Origin: Chara braunii
Lineage: Eukaryota > Streptophyta > Charophyceae > Charales > Characeae
Direction of reading: 5' to 3'
Assembly: GCA_003427395.1 (NCBI GenBank)
Contig: BFEA01000747.1
Location: 273,295 to 308,097, forward strand
Length of the DNA: 34,803 nt
Below, in pieces: positions 20,996 to 30,051 of the stretch. The first letter of the stretch is position 1, and each line of letters opens with the position of its first letter. The notes beneath the pieces are model-generated. The model was not told where the DNA came from. It saw nothing but the letters and a program-made list of their open reading frames with translations, and ran no database searches. A program made the position numbers and the translations under genes.

Positions 20996-22250
20996 CATCT
21001 TCCCCTCACTAACCCACTTTCCCACCCTCTTTTCTTTCTCTCCTCCATCCTTTAATTGTTTTTTTCTACTTCTACTATTAATCTCTCACCCTCTCGTACT
21101 CTTCCCCCAACTTTTTTTTTACTTATCTCCCCACCTTTCCACTGCTCTTTCATCTTCGATCATTGTTTTTTTTCTCCTCTCTTCACTTACCTTCTTCTAT
21201 TAATTTGTATTCTGCTCTCCACCTTTTTCACATTTTTCTCTCTCATTCTCTCACCCTCCCCTCCTTTTTTTTTCCCCGCAACTCAAATCTCGTCATCCCC
21301 CTCATTTTCCATGTCGATATTTCTCTATTTCTCACCTTTTTTTTTTCCCTCAACGTTTTCTCAACCCTCTCTCCCCAACTTCAAATTTTTTCTTTCTCTC
21401 TTCTTTTGTGTCCGTCTTTGATTTTTTTTCCCCTCCAAAAATTCAAATTATCCTATTACCTCCTCTTTTTTCATTTTCTTGTTTTTCTTTTTCAATTATG
21501 AAAATTTGAATTTCTCTGCGGCACCCGTAAATCTTTCTCTTAGCCATTTTTGTTGTTACCACACATTTTGACCGTTTGAGAGTAACTAAGTGCTGCCAAA
21601 ATTTTATTTTTTTTTACTTAGTCTCTTATTCCAACACACTTTAACCCCATGGGGGTAATGAAGTGCTGGTGAAGTTTTATCTTTTCGCTTAGTCATTTTC
21701 TTAATTGCACACTTCGACCCTATAAGGGTAATGAAATGCTGTTAAAATTTTTGAAAAATTAAAGAGTTAGTTTTTTTTTTTTTCCCTTCACCTACTCATT
21801 TAGTCTTTTCTTTGCTTTCCTTCACCTACTCATTTATTTGTTTATTTCTCTAGAAATTTTGATTTGCGGTATTTTGAAAGTTAGTGTGTTTTTCTTGGTA
21901 TTTTTTCTTCTCTTGACACATCTTGACCCCATGGGGGGTGGGAAAATGCTGCCAAATTAAAAAATATACATCTATTTTTTCACTCTCCTGCGTTCGGTTA
22001 TTTAATTATTTATTTTATTTTTATCTCAAAAAATCACTATTTCTTTTTTTTTTCCTGTTCCCCCCTCCCCTCCACGGTTGTTACTCTCTTTTTGATTAGG
22101 TTGTTTCTACCCCCCCAATCTCTCATAAGTCCGGTTAGGGTTTTCTTATAGTTTTTCTAGGGTTTAAGGTTCTCCCACCCCCCCTTTTTTCCCAACTCTT
22201 CCCGTCGAGCACCCTGAGCCCGAACAGATCCTCTCCCTTCGACCGGTTTC
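20996..22250 (+). repeat. Polypyrimidine-rich tract
   Basis: More than 1 kb is dominated by T and C on this strand, with long T runs and CTCTCC words. The plus-strand frames here (Phe/Leu/Ser-rich) reflect composition and are not credible genes. It sits between the primer site and the gag-like frame, where an LTR-element leader would be. Confidence 0.65.
21545..21960 (+). repeat. GCTGCCAAAATTTT repeat family, cluster 2 (four copies)
   Basis: Four diverged copies share CACAC/ACACA, TTYGACC, a CCCATGGGG or CCTATAAGGG palindromic core, a GTAATGAA word and then RTGCTGCCAAAATTTT. They lie at about 21558-21608, 21632-21680, 21704-21752 and 21917-21960. Similar words at 17810-18020 suggest one family of structured repeats. 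Confidence 0.55.
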
Positions 22251-23578
22251 GTGCCACCCTCTCACGCGCGACTTGCTGGTCACGGAGCGAGCGAACTCAC
22301 AACTACCCACTCCGCTCTCGTGGTCCCCTCTCTCTTAAAGTGGGTCCGTTTCCCCACACAACAACCCATTTTTTCTCCACCTCTCTCTCCACCTTCCACC
22401 ACGTCTACTCCCCTTCCTCCTTTCCCCACAAATTCATCCGAGGAGATTGTAGGGGCATCGCCCATCTCTCAGGCGCCCACCCACCCGATAGTTCAGGGTC
22501 AGGACCCTGTGGACCCCATGAACCTTCACGTCATTCTTAAGTCCCTCCTTGCACCTCTGTTATCGCTATGTAGGCACCCCAACCTCTTTCTCCTTGTTGT
22601 CAGCATAGTGGACCCCCCTTTGTGCGCCTCTCGGACGTATCCAACTGTGATGGCAGACTACGTGTGTCGCAGTGGTTGCAGATCACCACACACACACTAA
22701 CGTTGATGACCATTCCTCAGGAGATGTGGTGTGATGTACTCGCAACAAAATTGCGAGGCAACCTTTCTGTCGTGTGGAAGAACTATTATGCCCATCGCCG
22801 CACGGGTGCGGTTCACATTTTCGTGGACTTCAACACCTTTCTTAAGATGGGCTTTGGCGCTAGCCACGATGCGATCAATGCCTTAGATGGAGTCACCCTC
22901 TGCAACGTCCGACTTGTCGCGTCACATCTAGGTATTTCAGGACGTCCGCCTTACTTGGTCACTCTCACCAAGCAGTTTCTTGTTAGTCTCTCAGCTGACT
23001 ACCGCACATAGCTATAGCGGCAGAAATTCTCTTCGGCGGGGCAGACATGCGAGGCTGCTTATCAGTATTAGAGGATGTGGAGTCGTTTTTCCCATGCCCC
23101 ATTCTCTTCGCGGTCCGACACCACCACTCAGTCTCGTGGTACCACTCGGGGTCATTCCTCTTTCACCGGTCGCTTTTGCCGCCCAACTCAGCCAGGAGTG
23201 TCATTTTCTCGACACTATAGTTCACTCGAGTACGACGACGAGGCTACGACAGAGCTTGACCCTACCCTTGGGGACGCCCCTGACAACCTCGAGCTTCGGG
23301 ACGTCATCCAGTACTATTTGGACGATAAGACTATCCCGATGACCGATCGTTTGCGGATGGCCATGTCTGCTATGTATCATGCTTATAGTAGGTCCGCACA
23401 AACTGATGTTCGCATGTTCGCTATCTCTCAGGTGGACCTCTTACAGGGTTTTGCTCGTCCTCGTGAAGACTGGCACATGATGAGTGTGTTGCCATCGAGG
23501 CATGTTGTGGTTGCATTCGTTTGCCGCCAGGATGGACACACCTCATCGCGCTGCCCATACCATGCCGCTCTCGATTAA
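22251..23578 (+). pseudogene. Ty3-type retrotransposon Gag, broken
   Basis: From about 22604 to 23578 one frame reads through as a Gag-like protein apart from three in-frame TAG stops (23009, 23015, 23072). Visible parts are a capsid-like segment containing VSQWLQ, IPQEMWCDVLATKLRG and VVWKNYY, and a C-terminal zinc-knuckle region, VCRQDGHTSSRC. The usual knuckle is CX2CX4HX4C; here the last three ligands are present and the first is Ala, while TGC lies one base out of frame. A Pro/Ser-rich frame at 22251-22600, in another phase, could be the N-terminus before a frameshift. The protease fragment lies downstream on the same strand. No intact product is expected. Confidence 0.7.
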
Positions 23579-24042
23579 TACTATACTGACATCTCTCGTC
23601 AACGTCGATCGTTGTTCCCCCCCGGTGCCTCCCGGCCCGAGCCATCCACCAAGTCACTGTGCAATGTACCGCTGAGGCCTCATCTGTAGTCCTCTTTTCG
23701 ATCGCTGAGTCGTGGTTCGCCCGTTTGGCTACGACACCAAAGGTTCCTCGGGACACGATAGATGCAGTTCCCTTTAATCATCGTTTGTCGAGGTACCATC
23801 TGCCCCACAACATACCGCCGCATCTAGTCCTTCCCCTCCTATTCGCACAACTCGTTGTAGTGCTCAGCTGGCGATTGACGATGATGTTGTGTCATCTCCC
23901 CTTCATTTTTCAAGCTCGGTAGGAGCGACTTACTAGACACATACATGTCTTGTGTCGTCTTTTAGCTCTTCTCTCTGACCCTAAACGCACCCTCCTGATC
24001 ATTCTCGTTCACCTCATGACATCTACAAGGTTCCACCGTGCT
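23579..24042 (+). pseudogene. Decayed Gag-protease linker
   Basis: Between the knuckle and the protease motif all frames are interrupted, but Ser/Pro/Thr-rich pieces continue in changing phases. This is what a frameshifted linker between gag and pol would look like. Nothing more specific can be recognised. Confidence 0.4.
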
Positions 24043-24621
24043 TTATGAGACTCCGGCTCGCAGGGCAATCTCGTTCACCCTCGAATTGTTGAGGAAGCTC
24101 GTCTGGCTACCTCCGAGTCTCGCTCTCCTATCTCCGTTACCTTCGGAGATAACAAGACGCAACGTTTCTTCGATTAAACGGTCCCGGACCTCCACTTTTC
24201 CCTTATCCTTCAGTTGCGGGATAATACCCAGGTGTCTCACCGCTACCATTCCTCCGCACACTTCGATGAGTTGGAGACTGGGTACGACCTCATTCTCGAC
24301 ACTCCCTTGTCTCTCAAGTTCCCTGGTATAGAGGTTAAATGGGCGACCAAGACACCCATTCTCATAGCGAAGTGTGGTTAGACTCATCGTGTACCTTTCA
24401 TTGGTACCACGGGTGACACCCCTCTCGACCTACCTCCCCAAGACCCTCGTTTGTCGAGGTCCCACCCATACATCGCCTTCACTTTCCCCCGCCAGTTCAA
24501 TCACTTCATACGCCAGGAGGACGTCACTTTCTACTCAGTGAACGTCATGGAACTCCTTCACTACGATCCCTACTGGCTACCTATGGTAAGTGTTCGTCCC
24601 GACCGATATGATCTGGTATAA
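24043..24621 (+). pseudogene. Ty3-type retropepsin (aspartic protease) fragment, broken
   Basis: A single frame runs from 24043 to the stop at 24619, with internal stops TGA at 24046, TAA at 24175 and TAG at 24379. The catalytic triad D-S-G is at 24049-24057, followed by SQGNLVHPRIVEEA; about 70 residues on comes FDELETGYDLILDTPLSLKF, which resembles the second conserved block of Ty3-type proteases (YD-hydrophobic-IL near a Pro/Leu). A tail (FNHFIRQEDVTFYSVNVMEL) resembles the linker before reverse transcriptase. No reverse transcriptase, RNase H or integrase motif follows, so the element is truncated or deleted here. Order gag then protease supports the Ty3 assignment. Confidence 0.72.
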
Positions 24622-25930
24622 TATGCATACAGAGAGTCTATTGTATCAATTTGTTTATGTATTCAGTGTGACCGTTCATTTCTCTTGGATGACATGGTCA
24701 GTTGTGATCCATATACTTTCATAAACCGTTATGTCTCTATCACTAACTACGGTTAGAGGATGCACATTATCCTTGACCAAAAACATACAGAACTTGGGAG
24801 AAACTAAGTCTAACTCTGCTTTTGGTAATAGCGGAATCGATTATGCATACTTGCTAAGCCTGTCTACTATAACCATAACCTAACATTTCATCTTTTGTTG
24901 TTGACCTTGGTGCCCATAAGGCTATTGAGACGCTGCTAATCTGGAATGGTATGGGGCTGCAGGACATACCTTTTCTTATCCCTTTGACGAACAACTAGAG
25001 CTTCTTGTTGGTAGGCATTTTGAGGTGTACTAAGATTGCGAGACCTTACCAGTCTCGAATGTCCACTAAGCTAACTAGATGGGTATAAGAGATCCCCGAA
25101 TTTGACTTTGAGCTACAATGTCATAGCATATGCCTTGTCTTGAAAGACAAACTTTTTAAAGGAAAAATAGTGACTTACATTGATTCATGGCAAGACCTTC
25201 AACAAAAGATTTGAAGCACATACGTCGAACATGAAGTCCTTAGTGAGATTATATTTAGAATAAGAGACAAACCTCAACAAGTGTTCACATATAGAGTAGC
25301 TGAAGACTTTTGTTCATCACATCCAATTAAAAAGATGGGTTGTGCATCTCAAATAATCAAGAAATTCGCACTACAGTGCCTTATGAACGTCACTATATAG
25401 GGTTTGGTAGACATAGGTTAATCTTTGTTATTTATACATGTGAGCAATAACAAAATCCGGTTGCATCAGAGATAGCTAAGGGTGTAAATTTTGTTAGAGG
25501 AATAGAAGTACTAAGCAAACACGCTTAGGATTGCTAAGACCATTGCTGATTCTTTCTGACCCTGAAGATTTAGTACTTTGATTTAGCCTACCTTACCTGC
25601 GAGCGCAAGTGGTCACCCCTGGTTGGCTGGGCTGCCCGCTACTTGAGGGGGCATTTGTGATTCATCAGCTGAGACTTCATATTTTCTTATCATTTTTCCT
25701 GAATTCTATCATTGACATTATTCAGGGGCTGCGCCCACCGGGATACGTGGTACAACAAGTGGGCGATACCGGCTACGGGTCACCTAGTAACGTAAGAAAA
25801 CCATGCCATCTAGACCAATCTCTCTCTTCCCTCTGGTCCCCCCTCTGGTCCCTCCCCCTACAAACATCAGCTGTCTCTGATTAATGCCAATTGGGGGGGC
25901 AAAGGGCTACCTCTCTATGGGGGGCAATGG
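24622..25930. other. Spacer downstream of the protease remnant, no gene seen
   Basis: AT-rich, with stops in all frames. I looked for reverse transcriptase (YxDD), RNase H and integrase motifs and saw none. The short frame at 25609-25884 has no known domain. Confidence 0.4.
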
Positions 25931-26034
25931 GGATTGAATTGTAGGTGTGCCCCGCTTTCCCCTGTGTTCCCCGCCCTCTCTCCTTCTCACTCACACCCTT
26001 GCTCCTTTCCTCAACTCATACTTTCCCTCTCCAC

Positions 26035-26180
26035 CACTCTCTCCCTCTGTACCTCTCCCTCTCTTCCCCTCCCTCTCCCTCTCTCCCTCTCTCTTTCTCT
26101 TTATCTCTTTATCTCTCTCTCTCCCTCTCTCCCTCTCTCCCTCTCTCCCTCTCTCCTCCCCTCTCTCTTCTCTCTCGGCA
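26035..26180 (+). repeat. (CTCTCC)n-type polypyrimidine microsatellite
   Basis: Imperfect CCCTCTCTC units with short TTTATCTC interruptions run for about 140 bp. The Ser/Leu/Pro frames on this strand and the Arg/Glu frame on the other are by-products. Confidence 0.9.
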
Positions 26181-26216
26181 AGGAGGAAGGGTAACAGAGT
26201 TTGCGTTCTGCCTCTG

Positions 26217-26385
26217 ACAGGAGTACAGCACAAACTTGGCAGTCCCCTCACAGGGGCATAATGCAGAGATCTAAATCCAAAAGGGCATTTCACGACCTTT
26301 GAAATTTCACAGGGGTATCCGCTCTGCCCAACATCTTTTAGGGGTATTTTAGCATATATGCGAATGTTGAGGGGTATTTCACCAG
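26217..26385 (+). repeat. Phased AGGGGTATTT motif array, about 29.5-bp period
   Basis: Motif variants start at 26252 (AGGGGCATA), 26281 (AAGGGCATTT), 26311 (AGGGGTATCC), 26340 (AGGGGTATTT) and 26370 (AGGGGTATTT), with steps of 29, 30, 29 and 30 bp. A weaker one (AGGAGTACA) is at 26219. Sequence between motifs is poorly conserved, except for a frequent TTTCAC word. Confidence 0.7.
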
Positions 26386-26679
26386 TTTCCCAAAAAACAC
26401 ACGGAAAAAAAAGGAGGAAAAAGGGCATAAGGGACCCGCATTTGAAAAAAAGGAGGTAAGATTCCTCTTATGCCCCTGCAACCGCCCCTTCATCATACAT
26501 GCCCCTCCGGCCTGGAATCTTTTCGGTAGGCCCGCCCACGCCCTTGCTGGACCGACGGTCGGGCCCGCGTCAGCTCATCCCCGTCGTGCCCCTGTTGGGA
26601 GCGCAAGCTTACGACCCCCACCCCCTCCATTGCAGCGATACGCCAGCGCGCGTGCACGTGCACCGCCGGCACGGACAGA

Positions 26680-26781
<102 letters not shown>

Positions 26782-26784
26782 TAC

Positions 26785-27084
26785 CTGGCATGTGGAGGCA
26801 TAGGTGTACTTGATGCTGGCGACGTCTGGGCGGGCAGATAGCTTATGGATGCATTCCTCGATGACAGCGAGGAAGGAGAAGTAGGCTTTCTGGCATTCTT
26901 CCTTTCGGCTACAGTCTTGCACACACCCTCCTCTGACGAGTTCTTCCACTAAGGTTGGAATGAATGCTTCCGCCTCTGAGCAGCTCGTGTGTGTGTTGAT
27001 GACGCATGCGCAGTGTAACTGCGACCCCGACGTTCTCACCGCAGCCACTTGTACGGACGCATCAGGCGCCGTCGATCTATCCAT
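26785..27084 (-). CDS. Probable first coding exon of an unidentified gene (100 codons)
   Basis: On the minus strand an ATG at 27084 in good context (GTGATGG) opens exactly 100 codons, ending at 26785 with CAG followed by GTACGC, a near-consensus plant splice donor. The protein is compositionally normal, unlike its surroundings: it begins MDRSTAPDAS and contains TLVEELVRGGCVQDC and FLAVIEECIHKL, Cys-rich helical-looking segments with seven Cys. I do not recognise the family. The frame is also open upstream of the ATG to 27372 and runs on into the microsatellite, but the repeat-coded Ser/Leu and Cys/Val runs are unlikely to be protein. The next exon would lie at lower coordinates; none was identified with confidence. 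A single-exon or non-coding alternative cannot be excluded. Confidence 0.5.
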
Positions 27085-27417
27085 CACGAACAGGAGCAAG
27101 CAGCATGTCCGGACTGCTAAAGACCACAACGTCTGGGAAGGGAAAAATGGCCGAAGTGTGTAGGTACCAAAATATCTGTCCGCCTCTGCCTTGTGCCGGT
27201 ACGCGGTGCATGATTGCACTGTATGGATCAGGGCCCGTGATGATCGTGCCATACGCCACTGCGGCACGTGATCTCGTGCCCGGGTCAGTGGGGTGCCAGT
27301 ACCGTCTGGCCTCCTTCGCGTATGCCAGCTTGCAGTCCAGCCTACCGGTCGTCTGGCCTCCTTGCTTGTCACTGCACTCTTCCGAATCCAACCCCTACCG
27401 GTCGTATGGCCTTTCCT

Positions 27418-27640
27418 CCTTTCTTCTTTCTCTCTCTGCTCGCCGCCGATCTCCCTCCTCCTCCTTTCCTCTTTCTCGCTCTCCTCGTCGCCGATCTCCT
27501 ACTCCTCCTTTCCTCTTTCTCTCTCTCCTCGTTGCTGATCTGCTTCTCCTCCTCCTCCTTTCCTCTTTCTCTCTCTCCTCGTTGCTAATCTGCTTCTCCT
27601 CCTTTTCTTCTTCGATCTCTCCTCCTGGATGACCTTCTCC
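27418..27640 (+). repeat. Polypyrimidine tandem repeat, about 44-51-bp unit
   Basis: Units of the form CCTTTCCTCTTTCTCTCTCT followed by CCTCGTTGCTGATCTGC and CTCCTCCTC recur at about 27418, 27461, 27505 and 27556, and decayed units continue to about 27720. On the minus strand this gives Arg/Glu/Lys-rich sequence, which may be only repeat translation. It lies upstream of the minus-strand exon, where GA/CT-rich promoter or leader DNA is common in plants. Confidence 0.75.
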
Positions 27641-28450
27641 ACTTCCTTTCCTTTTCGATCTCTCCTCGTCGCTGGTCTCTTCCTCCTCCTTTCCTCGTCG
27701 ATCTCTCCTCTTCGTTGATTTCGTTGTCCTTCTGTCCTCTTCAGTCTCCTCCCCTCCCCGCCGTGATCTCTTTCTTGTCTTCCGGGTCCTTTTCCTCTCT
27801 TCCTCTTCTTCTTACTCTGCTTGCTCTAACAGTTCCCCCTCGTCCCAATTCTCTCCCTCCCTTCTCCTCCTTCTCGCCTGTCCTTCGGGTGTGCCGACGA
27901 TCTTCCTCTTTCCGCCACCTCCTCCTCCGCATCGGCTTTCTGCTGGGCTTTGGGACTGGTTGCTGGCCTGTCCTTGCTCACGGATTTGACACGTGTCAGG
28001 CACGCTCGGCGGCACAAGCTCGTTGTCCAAGTATGAAACCCCCGTGTCCAGAAATACATGATCACTATGGTATGGCCATTGACAGGTGGTTGTAGCTGTG
28101 CAGGTCTATTTCGGCCGCCCGGGTTCTTAAGCTCTCCCTCCCTTCTTGACCCCCGCGTTGCGATCGATAGCCGCTGGATTTCTGCCCCCGCATCATCCAT
28201 TGCAACACCCGAATTGAATTGTTAGGCAGACTGTCGGGATATTTTTATTTTTTCCTTCTTTAACAACAAAAAAAAAGTGCCAGCAATAAACCCAAATCAA
28301 ACTATCAAATCAAATAAAAAGCACGGGAGCTCTCCCGCGACCTGGACACAGAGGTTTGTTTCCTGACCACGGGCAAGGACGACAGGCGGGATTTCTACCG
28401 CAGACGTTCTTCCACTCTCCTCTGTTGCCCTCCGTTCTGCTCGAACTGGC
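27641..28450. other. Pyrimidine-rich to mixed spacer with a minus-strand open frame
   Basis: The polypyrimidine character fades by about 27900. A minus-strand frame with a true ATG at 28200 (starting MDDAGAEIQRLSIATRG) stays open to 27826 and is Arg/Glu/Lys-rich at its end. No domain or convincing splice site was found, so I do not call it a gene. Confidence 0.3.
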
Positions 28451-28479
28451 TTTTTTTTTTTTTTTTTTTTTTTTTTTTT
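28451..28479 (-). repeat. Poly(T) tract (29 nt; poly(A) on the minus strand)
   Basis: Twenty-nine T are followed by GACAACAGGGCTCTCC. It may be the tail of a minus-strand retroposon, whose body would be the region to the right (about 28480-28620). No second copy of that body was seen. Confidence 0.85.
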
Positions 28480-28931
28480 GACAACAGGGCTCTCCGGTTA
28501 GTACCCGGGGTGGTGGTATAAGCACCTCTCAGTGCACAAGTTTTCCTTACTTGGGTTTGGCACGTGCCCGGTCGCTGAATGGTACACGTGTCAAACTGCT
28601 CAGCAACCAATCCAGAGTTTAAAAAGGAAAAACAGGGCTTTCGCCGGGAAAGCAAAAACGAATTGTTTGTCGTTGCCGCGATCCGACGACCTGCGCAGGT
28701 TACATGCAGTTGCAGGACCGCCGACCACCACACCGCACCTCGGAGAGAAGCACCTCCCGTCCCCTGCTTTTCCCAAATTGGAGATTGGTCAGTTCCGCAA
28801 CACATGGATGGCAAGCAGGATGCTTGGCATGTTCTACCTTCTACCACTTTACACAGGGGATCCATTCATTCACACCCGGTAACAGGGAGCCCACTCCCTT
28901 CCTGTTTGTTTGTTTGTTTCTACAGTCCACT

Positions 28932-28932
<1 letters not shown>

Positions 28933-29003
<71 letters not shown>

Positions 29004-29134
29004 GGGAAGAAATTGTTTTTTTTTCCGCTGTAGACAACGGACTTTATTGCCCCGAGAGAGAGAGAGAGAGAGGGAGGTGGGAAGAAATTGTTTTTTTTTT
29101 CCGCTGTAGACAACGGACTTTATTGTCCAGCGCG

Positions 29135-29190
<56 letters not shown>

Positions 29191-29236
29191 GAAGAAGTTT
29201 TTTTTTTCTGCTGTAGACAACGGACTTTATTGTCCC
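28933..29236 (+). repeat. Triplicated cassette: dinucleotide tract plus ~50-bp unit
   Basis: Three units each consist of a (GA)n tract followed by TGGGAAGAAATTG, a T run, CCGCTGTAGACAACGGAC and TTTATTG. Tracts are (GT)n(GA)n at 28933-29001, (GA)n at 29054-29073 and (GC)n(GA)n at 29130-29186. Non-tract parts are at 29001-29053, 29074-29128 and 29187-29236. CCG-CTGTAGACAA-CGG carries a small inverted repeat. The (CG)n run is unusual for a nuclear genome. Confidence 0.92.
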
Positions 29237-29605
29237 AGTACCATACAGCGTCCTTTTCTTGTCTTGTTGCCTTAAATGCTCCACTGCCACTCAACAATCA
29301 AAGAGGGAGAGGGGTCTGCATTTTCCTAGCAAGCTACCATTGCTTCATCGGGTACACATGACTACTACCGGTAGTAGGCAGTTGTTCTATTCCCGGTCGC
29401 TACCATGGACTTTCAAAAAAAAAAAGGAAAAAAAAAAAANAAAAAAAAAAAAAAAAAAGGGTTCTCTAGCAGCAAGAGTGTAACAGGAAGGTGGAAGGTC
29501 GCAGCCTTTTTCTTTGGGGAGCTATAAGAGCTCAGGGCCACTGGACCGGTTTTCCAGGAGCAGCAACTGAGATGGCCTGAGTAGTCTGTTGTCTTGGTCC
29601 AGTCT
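29237..29605. other. Spacer with a long poly(A) and one N
   Basis: A broken poly(A) at 29415-29458 contains GG and an N at 29440. No gene or domain is visible. The N within a homopolymer is typical of assembly uncertainty. Confidence 0.6.
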
Positions 29606-29777
29606 CCGGGGGCGTGGTCCCACTAGCAAAGAGGATCGGATCGATGCCTGAATCTGGATTGTTTGTGAACAGGTGCAGGAAATCGAGATTGAACTGCGTT
29701 TCTGCATCTCTGCATAAAACACATCCAGATTCAGGCATTCGATCCGATCCTCGTTGCTAGTGGGACCTCGGCCCCGG
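29606..29777. mobile_element. Foldback (MITE-like) element 1
   Basis: The left arm begins CCGGGGGCGTGGTCCCACTA and continues through GAGGATCGGATCGATGCC to TGAATCTGGA. The right arm is its inverse: TCCAGATTCAGGCATTCG, ATCCGATCCTC, GCTAGTGGGACC, CGGCCCCGG. Arms are about 53 bp with few mismatches around a loop of about 68 bp. There is no coding capacity. The terminal CCGGGG..GGTCCCACT resembles the ends of element 2 at 30080, so both may be moved by one transposase. No clear target duplication was identified. Confidence 0.8.
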
Positions 29778-30051
29778 CCCCAAGTTTGCTTGAGTAATAA
29801 ACCCTTCATCTTCTCAGGAAAGAAAAAAAAAGAAAAAAAAAGAAAAAAAGGGCCATCTATTGCTGGAAAGATGCAATGCCATAATTTTTGTCTTTTGCGC
29901 GTGAGGAGAGTAGTTGAGGGACGCCGGATGCCCTAGGTGGGACCCTGCTCCGTTAATGGTGGCGGTATTATCAGTCTGACGTATTATCCCTACTCGAGGA
30001 GTGAGCAGATCCACGTACGTTCTGACAAAGGGCCTTGATAGGCAAATAGCC
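29778..30051. other. Spacer, A-rich at start
   Basis: An interrupted poly(A) (29820-29849) is followed by ordinary sequence. No gene or RNA was seen. Confidence 0.35.

Noticed and set aside
20973-21501. Phe/Leu/Ser-rich frames resembling membrane proteins
   Set aside because: They come from a long T/C-rich tract; hydrophobicity is a composition effect.
24622-25600. Remaining pol domains of the Ty3-type element
   Set aside because: No reverse transcriptase, RNase H or integrase motif was found.
25934-26261. Ser/Leu/Pro-rich frames on the plus strand and Arg/Glu frame on the minus strand
   Set aside because: Translated CTCTCC microsatellite in all phases.
27420-27930. Arg/Glu/Lys-rich coiled-coil gene on the minus strand
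   Set aside because: It is explained by the polypyrimidine tandem repeat, contains stops, and lacks a supported start or splice sites.
28579-29109. Frame with Arg/Glu run at its end
   Set aside because: The run is the (GA)n tract; the preceding part has no domain and no start in good context was supported.
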